In this document: one piece after another, positions 27,898-36,833 of the stretch
Layout of the letters: the number at the start of each line of letters is the position of its first letter
Position numbering within the stretch: position 1 is the first letter of the stretch
Assembly (NCBI RefSeq): GCF_009674485.1
Contig: NZ_WKJJ01000007.1
Coordinates: forward strand, 124,001-188,000
Direction of reading: 5' to 3'
From: Pseudoduganella rivuli
Lineage (GTDB): Bacteria; Pseudomonadota; Gammaproteobacteria; Burkholderiales; Burkholderiaceae_D
DNA length: 64,000 bases
The notes under the pieces: generated by a model
Database searches by the model: none
Seen by the model: the letters and a program-made list of their open reading frames with translations, nothing else
Told to the model about the DNA's origin: nothing
Made by a program: the position numbers and the translations under genes

Positions 27898-28836
27898 ATG
27901 CATCCGTTGAAGTTGGCGCCGGCGCCGAAGGGCCGGCAATTACGTGTGGTCAGCCTGCTGTCCCTGGCCTTGCTGGCTGGATGCGCCGCGACCGCGCCGC
28001 AGAGCGAAGCCGTCAGCGCCGCGCAGGCGCGCGCCAACTTCGCGCGCCCGGTGGTGCTGGCGCCGGACGACGTGCGCGCTTTTGCCGCGCCGCCGGCCGG
28101 TTTCGACGTGGCGCGGCCCGGCGCGGCGCAAGGAACGGTGGCGCCGTTCACCTATGAATCCGCCGTGACCGGCACCCGGCGCACCGCCAATATTTACCTG
28201 CCGCCCGGTTATAACCCGCAGCAGCGCTATCCGGTGCTGTACCTGCTGCACGGCATCGGCGGCAATGAGCATGAATGGCACTGGTATGTGCGTGCCCCCG
28301 TCATCCTCGACAACTTGATGGCGGACGGCAAAGTGGCGCCAATGATCGTGGTCATGCCGAATGGCCGCGCGCTGCCCGACGACCGTGCACCGACGCCGGA
28401 GCGCACGTTTACGCCGGAAAATGCGCTGGGCTTTGCCCTGTTCGAACAGGACTTGCTGGCGTCGCTGATCCCTGCCGTCGAGCGGCAGTACCCGGTCATG
28501 GCGGAGCGCGGGCAGCGCGCCATTGCCGGGCTGTCGATGGGGGGCGGGCAGGCGCTGAACTTCGGCCTGGGTCACCTTGACACGTTTGGCTGGGTGGCGG
28601 GATTTTCCGCCGCCCCCAACACCAGCCCCGCCAGCCTGGCGGCCCCGGCGCGGCTGCTGTATCTATCGTGCGGCAACCAGGATGGGTTGATCAATGTGTC
28701 GCAGGGGCTGCACCGCCGCCTGCGGGAGCAGGGCGTGCAGCACGTGTGGCACGTCGATGGATATGGACACGACCGCGAAAGCTGGGCGGAAAACCTGTAC
28801 CACTTTGCGCAGAAGCTGTTCCGGCCATCGCATTAA
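27898..28836 (+). CDS. CE1-type esterase lipoprotein
   Basis: 312 residues with a lipoprotein signal (lipobox LLAGC). The alpha/beta-hydrolase part shows 'YPVLYLLHGIGGNEHEW', the nucleophile elbow GLSMGG and a late His in 'GYGHDRESW'. This arrangement is typical of CE1 acetylxylan and feruloyl esterases of the esterase D group. It probably trims acetyl or feruloyl groups from cell-wall oligosaccharides at the outer membrane or in the periplasm. AAGGAG stands eight bases ahead of the ATG. Its stop overlaps the stop of the convergent porin gene. Confidence 0.82.
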   Translation: MHPLKLAPAPKGRQLRVVSLLSLALLAGCAATAPQSEAVSAAQARANFARPVVLAPDDVRAFAAPPAGFDVARPGAAQGTVAPFTYESAVTGTRRTANIYLPPGYNPQQRYPVLYLLHGIGGNEHEWHWYVRAPVILDNLMADGKVAPMIVVMPNGRALPDDRAPTPERTFTPENALGFALFEQDLLASLIPAVERQYPVMAERGQRAIAGLSMGGGQALNFGLGHLDTFGWVAGFSAAPNTSPASLAAPARLLYLSCGNQDGLINVSQGLHRRLREQGVQHVWHVDGYGHDRESWAENLYHFAQKLFRPSH

Positions 28837-29828
28837 AACGTGTGGCGCAAGCCCAGGTCGAATGCGGTGTCGCCGCTCCCCTTGTCGGTCGCATTGCCCA
28901 CCGTGAAGCCGGAACCCTTGTGGTTGTGGATGCGGGCATAGGCGCTGTAGATATCCGTGCGCTTCGACAGCGGGTAGTTGTAACCGATGCCCCACTGGCT
29001 GGCATCCTTGCCGGCGATGGTGCGGTCGTCGTGACGCACGTGGGACGCCAGCAGTTTGCCGGTATGCAGCGGCACGGTGACACCGAGCACCATGTCGCGG
29101 CTGCTGGCCGTGCCGGCGCCACGGTTCACCGCCACGCCCCCTTGCGCGGTGACGGGGCCGAAGTTGTAGCTGGCCGCCAGTAACGTGTTACGGGTGCGGT
29201 CGGTGGCGGCAGCGTTGTCCAGCCTGTGGTATGCCAACTGCACGTTCAGCGGTCCCTGTGCATACGCCAGCGCCCCGTTCAGCGTGCGGTTTTTCGCGCT
29301 GTTGCCGGCGGTTTCACCGGCGCCGTACGCGACGTCCGCCGTGAAGCCCGCCAGCGATGGCGTCACGTATTCCACCAGGTTGTCGGTGCGGGTATTGGTG
29401 GCCATCAGGTTGCCGGCCCGGCCCGCCAAACTGACGGCGCCAAATGGATCGCCCACGTCGCGCAGCGCCTTGTAGTACGGCGTGTACTGGCGTCCCAGGG
29501 TGACGGCGCCAAAGCCGCCTTGCAGGCCGACAAACACCTGGCGGCCGAACAGCAGGCCGCCCTGGCCGGCCGCGCCGGTGTCCGCGTTGAAGCCGTTTTC
29601 CAGCAAGAAGGTGGCGGCCAGTCCGCCGCCCAGGTCTTCCTTGCCTTTGAAGCCGATGCGCGAGCCGGACGCCATACCGCTGCTGAGGTTGGTGACGTTG
29701 CCGGCCGGGCCGCCGGTCTCGCGCACCAGGCCGGCGTCCACCACGCCGTAGATGGCGACATTGGATTGCGCCAGCGCGGCAAACGGGAAAACGGCAGCCA
29801 GGGTTGCGGCGATCAGGGATTTATTCAT
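28833..29828 (-). CDS. Outer-membrane porin (Burkholderiales general porin type)
   Basis: 331 residues. The signal peptide ends 'FAALAQ', then 'SNVAIYGVVDAGLVRE' and the terminal 'DLGLRHTF' are the usual ends of trimeric 16-stranded porins of betaproteobacteria; 'GRQVFVGLQGGFGAVTLGRQ' is also typical. It lies 54 bases downstream of the lyase gene on the same strand, so it may be the last gene of the organic-acid operon and serve uptake of a tricarboxylate or dicarboxylate (inference). A small hairpin at 29854-29870 stands between. Confidence 0.88.
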   Translation of the reverse strand: MNKSLIAATLAAVFPFAALAQSNVAIYGVVDAGLVRETGGPAGNVTNLSSGMASGSRIGFKGKEDLGGGLAATFLLENGFNADTGAAGQGGLLFGRQVFVGLQGGFGAVTLGRQYTPYYKALRDVGDPFGAVSLAGRAGNLMATNTRTDNLVEYVTPSLAGFTADVAYGAGETAGNSAKNRTLNGALAYAQGPLNVQLAYHRLDNAAATDRTRNTLLAASYNFGPVTAQGGVAVNRGAGTASSRDMVLGVTVPLHTGKLLASHVRHDDRTIAGKDASQWGIGYNYPLSKRTDIYSAYARIHNHKGSGFTVGNATDKGSGDTAFDLGLRHTF

Positions 29829-29853
29829 GGATGTCTCTTATAGGTGTAGGTAT

Positions 29854-29870
29854 GGCCCGTCTGGCGGGCC
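29854..29870. terminator. Small hairpin between lyase and porin genes
   Basis: GGCCCG pairs with CGGGCC around TCTGG. No T-run follows on the minus strand. It may reduce readthrough into the porin or mark a processing site. Confidence 0.35.
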
Positions 29871-29882
29871 GGTTGAAAAAAT

Positions 29883-31247
29883 TTATGCGGAGTGGTTGCG
29901 GGCGGCGCGGGCGCGCAGCACGCGGTCCACCATCTCGCCGGACAAGCCCAGATAGTTAGCCGGGTCGCACAGTTCCGCCAGCGCGGCGCGGTCCAGGTGA
30001 GCAGTGATTTCGGGATGTTCGGCCAGCAAGTCCAGCAGCGGACGGTTTTGCTGCAGCGCTGCGCGGCACAGGTCGTAGACGAGGTCGTGCGCGTATTCGC
30101 GTCCCAGGTAAGGGCCCAGGCCCATCATGACGGCTTCTGACGCCACCAGGCCTTGCGTCATGTCGAGGTTGGCGCGCATGCGTTGCGCATCCACTTCCAG
30201 CCCTTCCAGCACGAAGCGCGACTGCGCCAGCGCGCCGGCTGTCAGGCAAAAGATTTCCGGCAACACGATCCATTCGATCTCCCATGGTCCGGTGGAGCGT
30301 TCGTGGTCCGCCACGTTGGCGTCCAGCAGTGCGGCCACGTGCTGGCGCACCACGCTGATGTTAGCATGGATGTAGCAGCAGGAAATCGGGTTGCGCTTTT
30401 GCGGCATGGTGCTGCTGGAACCGCGGCCATGGGCAAACGGCTCGTACACTTCGCCCACTTCGGTCTGCATCATGAGCTTGACGTCGGTGGCCAGCTTGCC
30501 CAACGTGGCCGTGACCAGGCCGAGGAAGCAGCCCACTTCGGCGATGTTGTCGCGGATCGTGTGCCACGCGATGTCGGGCTGGCCCAGCCCCAGTTCTTCC
30601 ATCAACCCTTGCTGCGTCGGCAGACCGCCGTCGCCCAGCGAGGCCAGGGTGCCGGAGGCGCCCGCGAATTCGCCCACCAGCAAGCGGGGGCGCAATTGCG
30701 CCAGGCGCTCGCGGTGGCGTTCCACCGCGCTCAGCAAGCCCGCCATCTTGTAGCCAAACGTGATGGGCACCGCTTGCTGCAGGTTGCTGCGGCCGATCAT
30801 CGGCGTGTCGCGGTGGCGCTCCGCCAGTGCCGCCAGCGCGGCGGCCACGCCGTCGAGTTCCGCTTCCACCAGGTCCAGCGCGTCGCGCAATTGCAACACA
30901 GTGGCGGTATCCGTGATGTCTTGCGTGGTGGCGCCCCAGTGGCAAAATTCGCCCAGTTTATCGCGGCACAGCGCATTGATTTGCGACACCACGCCGAGGA
31001 TGGGGTAGCCGATGCGGCGCGTCTGTTCCGCCAGTTTCGCCATGTCGATTTTATCGATGTGGCAGTTGCGCACGATTTCATCGGCCGCTTCCTGCGGAAT
31101 GATGCCCAGGCGCCCTTGCACGCGCGCCAGCGCCGCTTCGATCTGCACGTATTTGGCCGTGCGGTTGCGGTCGGACCAGACCGCGCGCATGGCGCCGGTG
31201 CTGAAGATATCGCCGAAAATGGCGGAGTCTATGATGGTGGTGCTCAT
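29883..31247 (-). CDS. Aspartase/fumarase-superfamily lyase, candidate trans-aconitate decarboxylase
   Basis: 454 residues of the class II fumarase/aspartase superfamily, closest in look to 3-carboxy-cis,cis-muconate cycloisomerase (PcaB) and adenylosuccinate lyase. The signature loop is 'GSSSTMPQKRNPI'; 'HWGATTQDITDTATVLQLRD' carries a conserved substrate-binding segment. Start at 31247 has AAGGAG and overlaps the previous stop by four bases. No protocatechuate genes are near, so a PcaB role is unlikely. In Ustilago maydis, Tad1 of this same superfamily decarboxylates trans-aconitate to itaconate. The neighbours encode a full itaconate route and a PrpF isomerase, which is why I propose the same reaction here. 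Activity is an inference. Confidence 0.78.
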   Translation of the reverse strand: MSTTIIDSAIFGDIFSTGAMRAVWSDRNRTAKYVQIEAALARVQGRLGIIPQEAADEIVRNCHIDKIDMAKLAEQTRRIGYPILGVVSQINALCRDKLGEFCHWGATTQDITDTATVLQLRDALDLVEAELDGVAAALAALAERHRDTPMIGRSNLQQAVPITFGYKMAGLLSAVERHRERLAQLRPRLLVGEFAGASGTLASLGDGGLPTQQGLMEELGLGQPDIAWHTIRDNIAEVGCFLGLVTATLGKLATDVKLMMQTEVGEVYEPFAHGRGSSSTMPQKRNPISCCYIHANISVVRQHVAALLDANVADHERSTGPWEIEWIVLPEIFCLTAGALAQSRFVLEGLEVDAQRMRANLDMTQGLVASEAVMMGLGPYLGREYAHDLVYDLCRAALQQNRPLLDLLAEHPEITAHLDRAALAELCDPANYLGLSGEMVDRVLRARAARNHSA

Positions 31248-32158
31248 GCTGTCGTCTCCTTGATGGGTAATGGGGCAGGCTGGTTGCGGTGCGCCAGCAG
31301 GGCGCGGGCTTTCAGCAGTAACGGGCGGTCCACCATGCGGCCGTCGACGCGCGCGGCGCCCTGGCCGCCGTGGCCGCTTTGGTTTGACTCCAGCACGGCC
31401 AGCACGCGCAGGGCCCACGCTTCCTGTTCCGGCGTGGGCGCCAGCGCGTCGTGCACTGGCGTGATCTGTGCCGGGTGGATGCACAGCTTGGCGCCGAAGC
31501 CGCAGGCGCGGGCCAGGTTGAAGTCGGCCAGCAGTGCGGCGGCATCGTTGATGGCGGCGGTCACGCCGGCAATCGGCGGCGGCAGGCCGGCCAGGCGCGC
31601 GGCGATGGCGATGCGGCTGGCGGGGTAGGCCAGGCCGCGCCAGTCATGCTGCACGGCGGGGTGGCCCGGATGCGGCGCCAGCTCCGACGCATCCGGCAAA
31701 TTCAAGTCGAGCGCATAGTCGAGCGTGCCGAACGCGAGGCGCACGACACGGGGCGCCGTGGCCACCGCGTCCACTTCGTGCACGCCGCGCGCGGTTTCGA
31801 TCAGGGCAATCACGCCGGCATGGGGAGGCAGCACGGCCGTCACGGCCGCCACCTGCGCCGCGCTTTCCGCCTTGGGCAACATGGCGCCGGCCGGCTGCAC
31901 CGCGCGCAGCAGCGCCAGGTCTGCCGCGAACCACGGCGTGGTGTCGTCATTGATGCGGATCCAGATCCTGGCCGCCAGCGCGGGTTGGTCGGCGGCCCAG
32001 GCCAGCAGCGCGGCGCGCGCCGTCGCCTTGGCTTCGGGGGCGACGGCATCTTCCAGGTCGATAATGACGGCGTCCGCGCCGCTGGCCAGCGCCTTGCCGT
32101 AGCGCTCCGGCCGGTCGGCGGGCACGAACAGGTAGCTGCGGTCCACGGCGGTGTTCAC
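31244..32158 (-). CDS. HpcH/HpaI (CitE-like) lyase, probable (S)-citramalyl-CoA lyase
   Basis: 304 residues of the citrate lyase beta-like family. 'RSYLFVPADRPERYGKAL' and 'ADAVIIDLEDAV' at the start carry the substrate and Mg sites; 'IALIETARGVHE' and 'KLCIHPAQI' are also typical. Relatives split malyl- or citramalyl-CoA. With a CoA transferase and a MaoC hydratase beside it, citramalyl-CoA cleavage to pyruvate and acetyl-CoA is the best fit, as for Ccl in Pseudomonas and Yersinia itaconate loci. The start is GTG at 32158, overlapping the previous TGA. Confidence 0.82.
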   Translation of the reverse strand: MNTAVDRSYLFVPADRPERYGKALASGADAVIIDLEDAVAPEAKATARAALLAWAADQPALAARIWIRINDDTTPWFAADLALLRAVQPAGAMLPKAESAAQVAAVTAVLPPHAGVIALIETARGVHEVDAVATAPRVVRLAFGTLDYALDLNLPDASELAPHPGHPAVQHDWRGLAYPASRIAIAARLAGLPPPIAGVTAAINDAAALLADFNLARACGFGAKLCIHPAQITPVHDALAPTPEQEAWALRVLAVLESNQSGHGGQGAARVDGRMVDRPLLLKARALLAHRNQPAPLPIKETTA

Positions 32159-33336
32159 AGCGCCCCCCCGGCGCGCAGCGCGGCAATGTCGCCGGCTGTC
32201 AGGCCCAGGCCCGCCAGTATGGCATCCGTATGCTGGCCCAGCGCCGGCACCGGATCCATGCGGGGCGGGTGCACGGGCGACGCGCCGGGCGGCAGCAGCG
32301 CCGGCACGTGACCGGCCGGCGTATCGACAGCGCTCCAGCGGCCCCGCGCCTGCAATTGCGGATGCGCCCAGACGTCGTGCATGGTGTTGACATTGGCGTT
32401 GGCGATGCCGGCCTGTTCCAGCCGTTCCACGACCTGCGCCGCGGTCAGCGGCGCAAAGGCAGCCACGATCAGGGCGCGCAGTTCGGCGCGCGCCGCGTTG
32501 CGGCGGGCATTGCCCGCGAAGCGCGGGTCGCCGGCCAGCTCCGGCGCCAGCAGCACGTGTTCGCAGAACTGCACCCATTCGCGCTCGTTTTGCAGACCCA
32601 GCATGACGGTCTTGCCGTCGCCGGCGGGGAATGGGCCATACGGATAAATCGTGGCGTGGCTGGCGCCCGTGCGGGCCGGCGGCGGCGCGCCGTCAAACGC
32701 GTAATACAGCGGGTAGCTGTTCCATTCCACCAGCGCTTCCAGCATGGAGATATCGATGTGGCGGCCTTTACCGGTGCGGCTTTGCTCCAGCAGCGCCGCC
32801 AGGATATTGGAGTAGGCGTACATGCCGGCGGCAATGTCGGCGATCGACGGCCCCGCCTTGGATGGCTCGTCCGGCGTGCCCGTCACGGACAGGAAGCCCG
32901 ATTCGCTCTGGATCAGCAAGTCATACGCCTTCTTGTCGCGGTACGGGCCGTCGCCGCCGTAGCCGGAAATGTCGCAGACGATCAAATCGGGCCGCGCCGC
33001 CGACAGCGCTTCATACGACAGGCCCAGGCGGGCCGCCGCGCCGGGCGCCAGGTTTTGCACCAGCACGTCGGCTTCTTCCAGCACCAGGCGCTGCAGGATG
33101 GCGTGCGCGTCCGGATGTTTGACGTCCAGCGTCAGGCTTTCCTTGGAGCGGTTGGTCCACACGAAGTGCGACGCCAGCCCGCGTACGCGTTCATCGTAAC
33201 CACGGGCAAAATCGCCGACGCCGGGGCGCTCGACCTTGATCACGCGCGCGCCCAGGTCGGCCAGCTGGCGGGTCGCGAACGGCGCGGCAATCGCATGTTC
33301 CAGCGTGACGACAGTGATGCCTTCCAATGGCCTCAT
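32155..33336 (-). CDS. Class III (CaiB/BaiF) CoA transferase, probable itaconate CoA-transferase
   Basis: 393 residues. 'RPLEGITVVTLEHAIAAPFATRQLADLGARVIKVE' (read in parts) and 'NRSKESLTLDVK' are characteristic; the catalytic Asp lies in 'AGPSIADIAAGMYA'. Such enzymes move CoA between carboxylic acids. The known Pseudomonas itaconate transferase (Ict) is of this family. The ATG at 33336 overlaps the hydratase stop by four bases and the 3' end overlaps the lyase start, so four genes are translationally coupled. Confidence 0.85.
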   Translation of the reverse strand: MRPLEGITVVTLEHAIAAPFATRQLADLGARVIKVERPGVGDFARGYDERVRGLASHFVWTNRSKESLTLDVKHPDAHAILQRLVLEEADVLVQNLAPGAAARLGLSYEALSAARPDLIVCDISGYGGDGPYRDKKAYDLLIQSESGFLSVTGTPDEPSKAGPSIADIAAGMYAYSNILAALLEQSRTGKGRHIDISMLEALVEWNSYPLYYAFDGAPPPARTGASHATIYPYGPFPAGDGKTVMLGLQNEREWVQFCEHVLLAPELAGDPRFAGNARRNAARAELRALIVAAFAPLTAAQVVERLEQAGIANANVNTMHDVWAHPQLQARGRWSAVDTPAGHVPALLPPGASPVHPPRMDPVPALGQHTDAILAGLGLTAGDIAALRAGGAL

Positions 33337-34184
33337 GGCGCTTCCTCCAGGGTGGCGGTGGCGTCCATGGCGAGGTTGCCGCCGGCGTCGCGCGCCCACA
33401 GGTGGATCGAGCCGTCGGGCCGCGGCGCGCCGCCGACGTAAAACGGTTCGAGGTCGAACGTGGGGCGCAGCGCGCGGAAGGCAAACGTGGCCACACGCGC
33501 GCCGGGGAGCGCATCGCGCAGCAAATCCAGCAGCAGCGTGGCGATCAGCGGGCCGTGCACGATCAGGCCCGGATAACCTTCGGTGCCGGTCACGTAGTTG
33601 CGGTCGTAATGGATGCGGTGGCCATTGAAGGTCAGCGCGGAATAGCGGAACAGCAGCACGTCGTCCGGCGTCACCTTGCGTTCCCATTGCGCGCTGGCGG
33701 GCGCCGCCTGCGGGGGCGTGACGGGCGCCGGGGCGGCGGCGTCCGGTGCGTTGCGGTACACGATGTCGTGGTATTCGGTCAGCGCCAGTTCACCCTTGCT
33801 GCGCAATTCATGGCGCACGGTGACAAATACCAGCGCGCCGCTGCGGCCGGATTTTTCCTCGACCCGCTCGATGGTGGACGTGCGTTCCACCGTATCGCCG
33901 ATGCGCAGCGGACGGGCAAACGTGAAGCGGCCGCCGGCCCACATGCGGCGCGGCAGCGGCACCGGCGGTAAAAAGCCGCCGCGGCGCGCATGGCCGTCGT
34001 GTCCCAGTTCCGACTGGCGGTGCAGCGGCAGGAAATACAGCCAGTGCCACAGGGGCGGCAATACCGTGCCGGGTTCCGGCAGGGCCGGGTCGCGGTCCAG
34101 CGTCGCCGCCAGCGCGGCATACGGGGTGGGGCTCAGCAGGTCGGTGCGGACTTCCTGCCGTCCGGTCCAGTCTTGCAGGTTCAT
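33333..34184 (-). CDS. MaoC-type dehydratase, probable itaconyl-CoA/mesaconyl-C4-CoA hydratase
   Basis: About 283 residues. It has an N-terminal FAS1-like dehydratase half ('PLWHWLYFLP', 'RRMWAGGRFTF') and a C-terminal hot-dog half with 'FRYSALTFNGHRIHYD' and 'LIVHGPLIATLLLDLL', the MaoC hydratase signature. This matches mesaconyl-C4-CoA hydratases and Ich, which hydrates itaconyl-CoA to citramalyl-CoA. I choose the ATG at 34184, seven bases after GAGGA, over the one at 34190. It is the first gene of the operon and is divergent from LysR. Confidence 0.84.
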   Translation of the reverse strand: MNLQDWTGRQEVRTDLLSPTPYAALAATLDRDPALPEPGTVLPPLWHWLYFLPLHRQSELGHDGHARRGGFLPPVPLPRRMWAGGRFTFARPLRIGDTVERTSTIERVEEKSGRSGALVFVTVRHELRSKGELALTEYHDIVYRNAPDAAAPAPVTPPQAAPASAQWERKVTPDDVLLFRYSALTFNGHRIHYDRNYVTGTEGYPGLIVHGPLIATLLLDLLRDALPGARVATFAFRALRPTFDLEPFYVGGAPRPDGSIHLWARDAGGNLAMDATATLEEAP

Positions 34185-34240
34185 CGTCATTCCTCGTGTC
34201 GGTTACTTGCGGGTGATGACAGTTTCGCGCTATGGTATTG

Positions 34241-34276
34241 ATTTGAGAATTGCAAATTTCCTTAGGATTGATGCGT
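34241..34276. promoter_or_regulatory. LysR-type binding region between hydratase and LysR genes
   Basis: A 36-base segment containing TTTG-N7-CAAA and ending in ATTGATG. It is identical at 28 of 36 positions to 36683-36718, upstream of dctA and the PrpF gene. The shared box suggests that one LysR protein controls all three transcription units. Confidence 0.65.
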
Positions 34277-34277
34277 C

Positions 34278-35192
34278 ATGAGCATGAATTTTGACCTGGC
34301 CGATTTGCGCGCCTTCGTGGCGGTGGCCGAACTGAACAGTTTCCGGGCGGCAGCCGACGCCATCCACCTGTCGCAGCCGGCCCTGAGCCGGCGCGTGGAA
34401 AAGCTGGAGAATGCGCTGGGCGTGAAATTGTTCGAACGCACCACGCGCAGCGTGAGCCTGACGGCAGTGGGGCGCGACTTTTCCCGCAAGGCGCGCAGCC
34501 TGCTGGATGACCTGGAAGATTCGCTGCTGAGCATGCAGGGCGTGGCCGCATCGCAGCAAGGGGAAGTGGTGATTGCGTGCGTACCGTCCGCGGTGTATTA
34601 CTTCCTGCCCAAGGTGTTGCGGGATTTCCACGACCAGCACCCCCGCATCCGCGTGCGCATCATCGACGACAGCGCCAATGCGGCGCTGGAAAGCGTGGCG
34701 CGGGGCGAAGCGGATTTCGGCATCAACTTCATCGGCACCCAGGAACCGGAAATCGCGTTTGAAACCATCTTGAAGGAACCCTTCGTGGTGGCATGCCACC
34801 GCACCCACCCGCTGGCGCAGGCGAAGCAGGTGAGCTGGGCGGAATTGGCGAATTACGATTTCATGACGGTCGATAAAAGTTCCGGCAACCGCTTGCTGGT
34901 GGACCTGGCGCTGGCGAATTCGGATTTGCGGCTGGGCTGGTGTTTCGAAGCGAAACACGTGTCGACCTTGCTGGGGCTGGTCGAGGCGGGACTGGGGGTG
35001 GCCGTGGTGCCGCGCCTGTCGATGCCGCAGGGCGAGCACGCGACGCTGGCCATGGTGGCGCTGGTCGAGCCATCCATCGAGCGCGCGGTGGGACTGGTGC
35101 GGCGCCGGGGCCGGGAATTGCCGCCGGCGGCGCGCAAGCTGTATGAACAGGTGCGCGCCATGTGGCAGCAAAGCAGCGACGCCATGCGGTGA
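34278..35192 (+). CDS. LysR-family transcriptional regulator of the organic-acid cluster
   Basis: 304 residues. The N-terminal winged helix-turn-helix reads 'LRAFVAVAELNSFRAAADAIHLSQPALSRRVEKLE'-like in segments, followed by a LysR substrate domain ('VVIACVPSAVYYFLPKVLRDF'). It is divergent from the hydratase operon with 93 bases between starts, the usual layout for LysR control of an adjacent operon. The effector may be itaconate, trans-aconitate or a CoA ester; itaconate responds through LysR-type regulators in other bacteria. AGGA precedes the ATG. Confidence 0.88.
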   Translation: MSMNFDLADLRAFVAVAELNSFRAAADAIHLSQPALSRRVEKLENALGVKLFERTTRSVSLTAVGRDFSRKARSLLDDLEDSLLSMQGVAASQQGEVVIACVPSAVYYFLPKVLRDFHDQHPRIRVRIIDDSANAALESVARGEADFGINFIGTQEPEIAFETILKEPFVVACHRTHPLAQAKQVSWAELANYDFMTVDKSSGNRLLVDLALANSDLRLGWCFEAKHVSTLLGLVEAGLGVAVVPRLSMPQGEHATLAMVALVEPSIERAVGLVRRRGRELPPAARKLYEQVRAMWQQSSDAMR

Positions 35193-35200
35193 AAAAGCGG

Positions 35201-35234
35201 TGCCCCGGGACAGCCTGACGACCGTCCCGGGGCA
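35201..35234 (-). terminator. Terminator of dctA, shared with LysR
   Basis: An 11-bp stem (35201-35211 with 35224-35234) with a 12-base loop lies between convergent genes. On the minus strand it is followed shortly by TTTTT, so it best fits as the dctA terminator. Confidence 0.65.
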
Positions 35235-35257
35235 GTTGGCCCTTTGGGGCCGGCTGT

Positions 35258-36607
35258 TTAGCCGGCTGCGTGCAGCGCCACGTTGTGCGGCACGGCCGCT
35301 TCCGCCGGTGCGGCCACGGTGCCGTCAAAACCCTGGGTCAGTTCGCGCTGCAGCGTGGTGCGGTCGCAGGCGCCTTCCCACAGCGACACCACCACCGATG
35401 CGACCGCGTTGCTGACCAGGCTGGTCAAGGCGCGGGCTTCCGACATGAAGCGGTCGATGCCAACGATCAGCGCCACGCCGGCCACGGGAATTTCCGGCAT
35501 GACCGTCAAGGTGGCGACCAGCGCGACAAAGCCGCTGCCCGTGACGCCGGCGGCGCCTTTGGAGCTGAGCAGCATGACCGCCAGCATGGCCAGGATTTGC
35601 GTGATTTCCAGGTGGATGTTGCAAGCCTGGGCAATGAAAACGCTGGCCAGGGTCAGGTAAATCGCCGTGCCGTCCAGGTTGAACGAGTAACCCAGCGGCA
35701 GCACCAGGCCGGACACGCTCTTGCGGCAACCCAGTTTTTCCAGTTTCATCAACATGCGCGGCAGCACGGGCTCGGTGGACGACGTGCCCAGCACCACCAG
35801 CAATTCTTCACGGAAATAGCGCAGCAGCTTGTACAGGCTGAAACCGTGCAGTTTCGCCAGCGTGCCCAGCACGATCACGACGAACAGGATGCAGGCGGTA
35901 TAGAACGTGCCAATCAGCAGACCCAGCGAGCTGATCGACTTGATGCCGTATTTGCCGACCGTGAAGGACATGGCGCCAAACGCCGCCAGTGGCGCCAGCT
36001 TCATCAGGAAACCAAACACGTTGAACAGCACGTGTGAAAACGATTCGATCGCCGTGTGCGCGGCTTTGCCATCGGCGCCGGTGCGGGCGAGGCCGAAACC
36101 GACCAGGATCGCCAGGAACAGCACGGGCAGCACTTCCCCTTCGGCAAAGGCGCCAAAGAAGGTGTGCGGAATGATGTGCAGCAGGAATTCCACGAAGCCG
36201 GATGGCGCACCGGACTTCATGTATTTGGCGGCCACGCCCGCGTCCAGCAACGCCGGATTCACGTTCATGCCCACACCCGGCTGTATCAGCATCACGGCGG
36301 CCAGGCCCGTCAGCAGGGCAATCAGCGTCAGCGCGTAAAACAGGCCCATGGCCTTGGCCATGGTCTTGCCAACCTGTTTCATGTCATTCATGTTGGCGAT
36401 GCCCAGCGCGATGGTGCAAAACACGATCGGCGCGATCATCATTTTCACCAGCCGCACGAACGCGTCGCCCAGCGGTTTGAGCGCGGCGCCTTGCGCGGGC
36501 CAGAAGTGGCCGACCACGATGCCGAGCATCACGCCCACTAAAACCTGGAAGTACAGGGACCGGTATATGGGCTTGCGGCTTGGAGCGGTGTGAGTGGGCG
36601 TTTTCAA
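35258..36607 (-). CDS. dctA: C4-dicarboxylate transporter DctA
   Basis: 449 residues of the dicarboxylate/amino acid:cation symporter family, with eight membrane helices and two re-entrant loops. 'SLYFQVLVGVMLGIVVGHFWP', 'TSSTEPVLPRML' and 'GYSFNLDGTAIYLTLASVFIAQA' (in parts) are typical DctA segments. I choose TTG at 36607, with AAAGGAG ahead, since the upstream codons lack a ribosome site. Substrates are C4-dicarboxylates with Na+ or H+. In this cluster it may bring in itaconate or trans-aconitate (inference). It shares its upstream region with the PrpF gene. Confidence 0.9.
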   Translation of the reverse strand: MKTPTHTAPSRKPIYRSLYFQVLVGVMLGIVVGHFWPAQGAALKPLGDAFVRLVKMMIAPIVFCTIALGIANMNDMKQVGKTMAKAMGLFYALTLIALLTGLAAVMLIQPGVGMNVNPALLDAGVAAKYMKSGAPSGFVEFLLHIIPHTFFGAFAEGEVLPVLFLAILVGFGLARTGADGKAAHTAIESFSHVLFNVFGFLMKLAPLAAFGAMSFTVGKYGIKSISSLGLLIGTFYTACILFVVIVLGTLAKLHGFSLYKLLRYFREELLVVLGTSSTEPVLPRMLMKLEKLGCRKSVSGLVLPLGYSFNLDGTAIYLTLASVFIAQACNIHLEITQILAMLAVMLLSSKGAAGVTGSGFVALVATLTVMPEIPVAGVALIVGIDRFMSEARALTSLVSNAVASVVVSLWEGACDRTTLQRELTQGFDGTVAAPAEAAVPHNVALHAAG

Positions 36608-36682
36608 GGTGATCTCCTTTGGTCTATGGTAATTGCATCCGCTCGGCGCGGTGTGGGGCAGAGTGTCCGGCCGCGTCACTTA

Positions 36683-36718
36683 TTTGTAAATTGCAAAAAA
36701 CCTTGCGATTGATGTGTT
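36683..36718. promoter_or_regulatory. Second LysR-type binding region, between dctA and the PrpF gene
   Basis: Matches 34241-34276 at 28 of 36 positions, including TTTG-N7-CAAA and ATTGATG. Confidence 0.65.
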
Positions 36719-36756
36719 GACGGCATCAATTAAATTGATGTGCTTGATGCATCAAT
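36709..36756. repeat. Cluster of ATTGATG half-sites
   Basis: (A)TTGATG or its complement occurs at 36709, 36724, 36734, 36744 and 36750. These form two inverted pairs, CATCAAT-TAA-ATTGATG and TTGATG-CATCAA. One further ATTGATG stands before LysR at 34267. The pattern looks like a multi-site operator. Confidence 0.55.
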
Positions 36757-36833
36757 TAACGCAAATAATGCAATTCACAGATGTTTTGGGTCTCACTACC
36801 ATGCGCTCATCAACACCACACAGAGGAGTAGTC

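Noticed and set aside
29883..31247. 3-carboxy-cis,cis-muconate cycloisomerase (PcaB) of protocatechuate breakdown
   Set aside because: No other protocatechuate gene is present; neighbours are itaconate-type enzymes.
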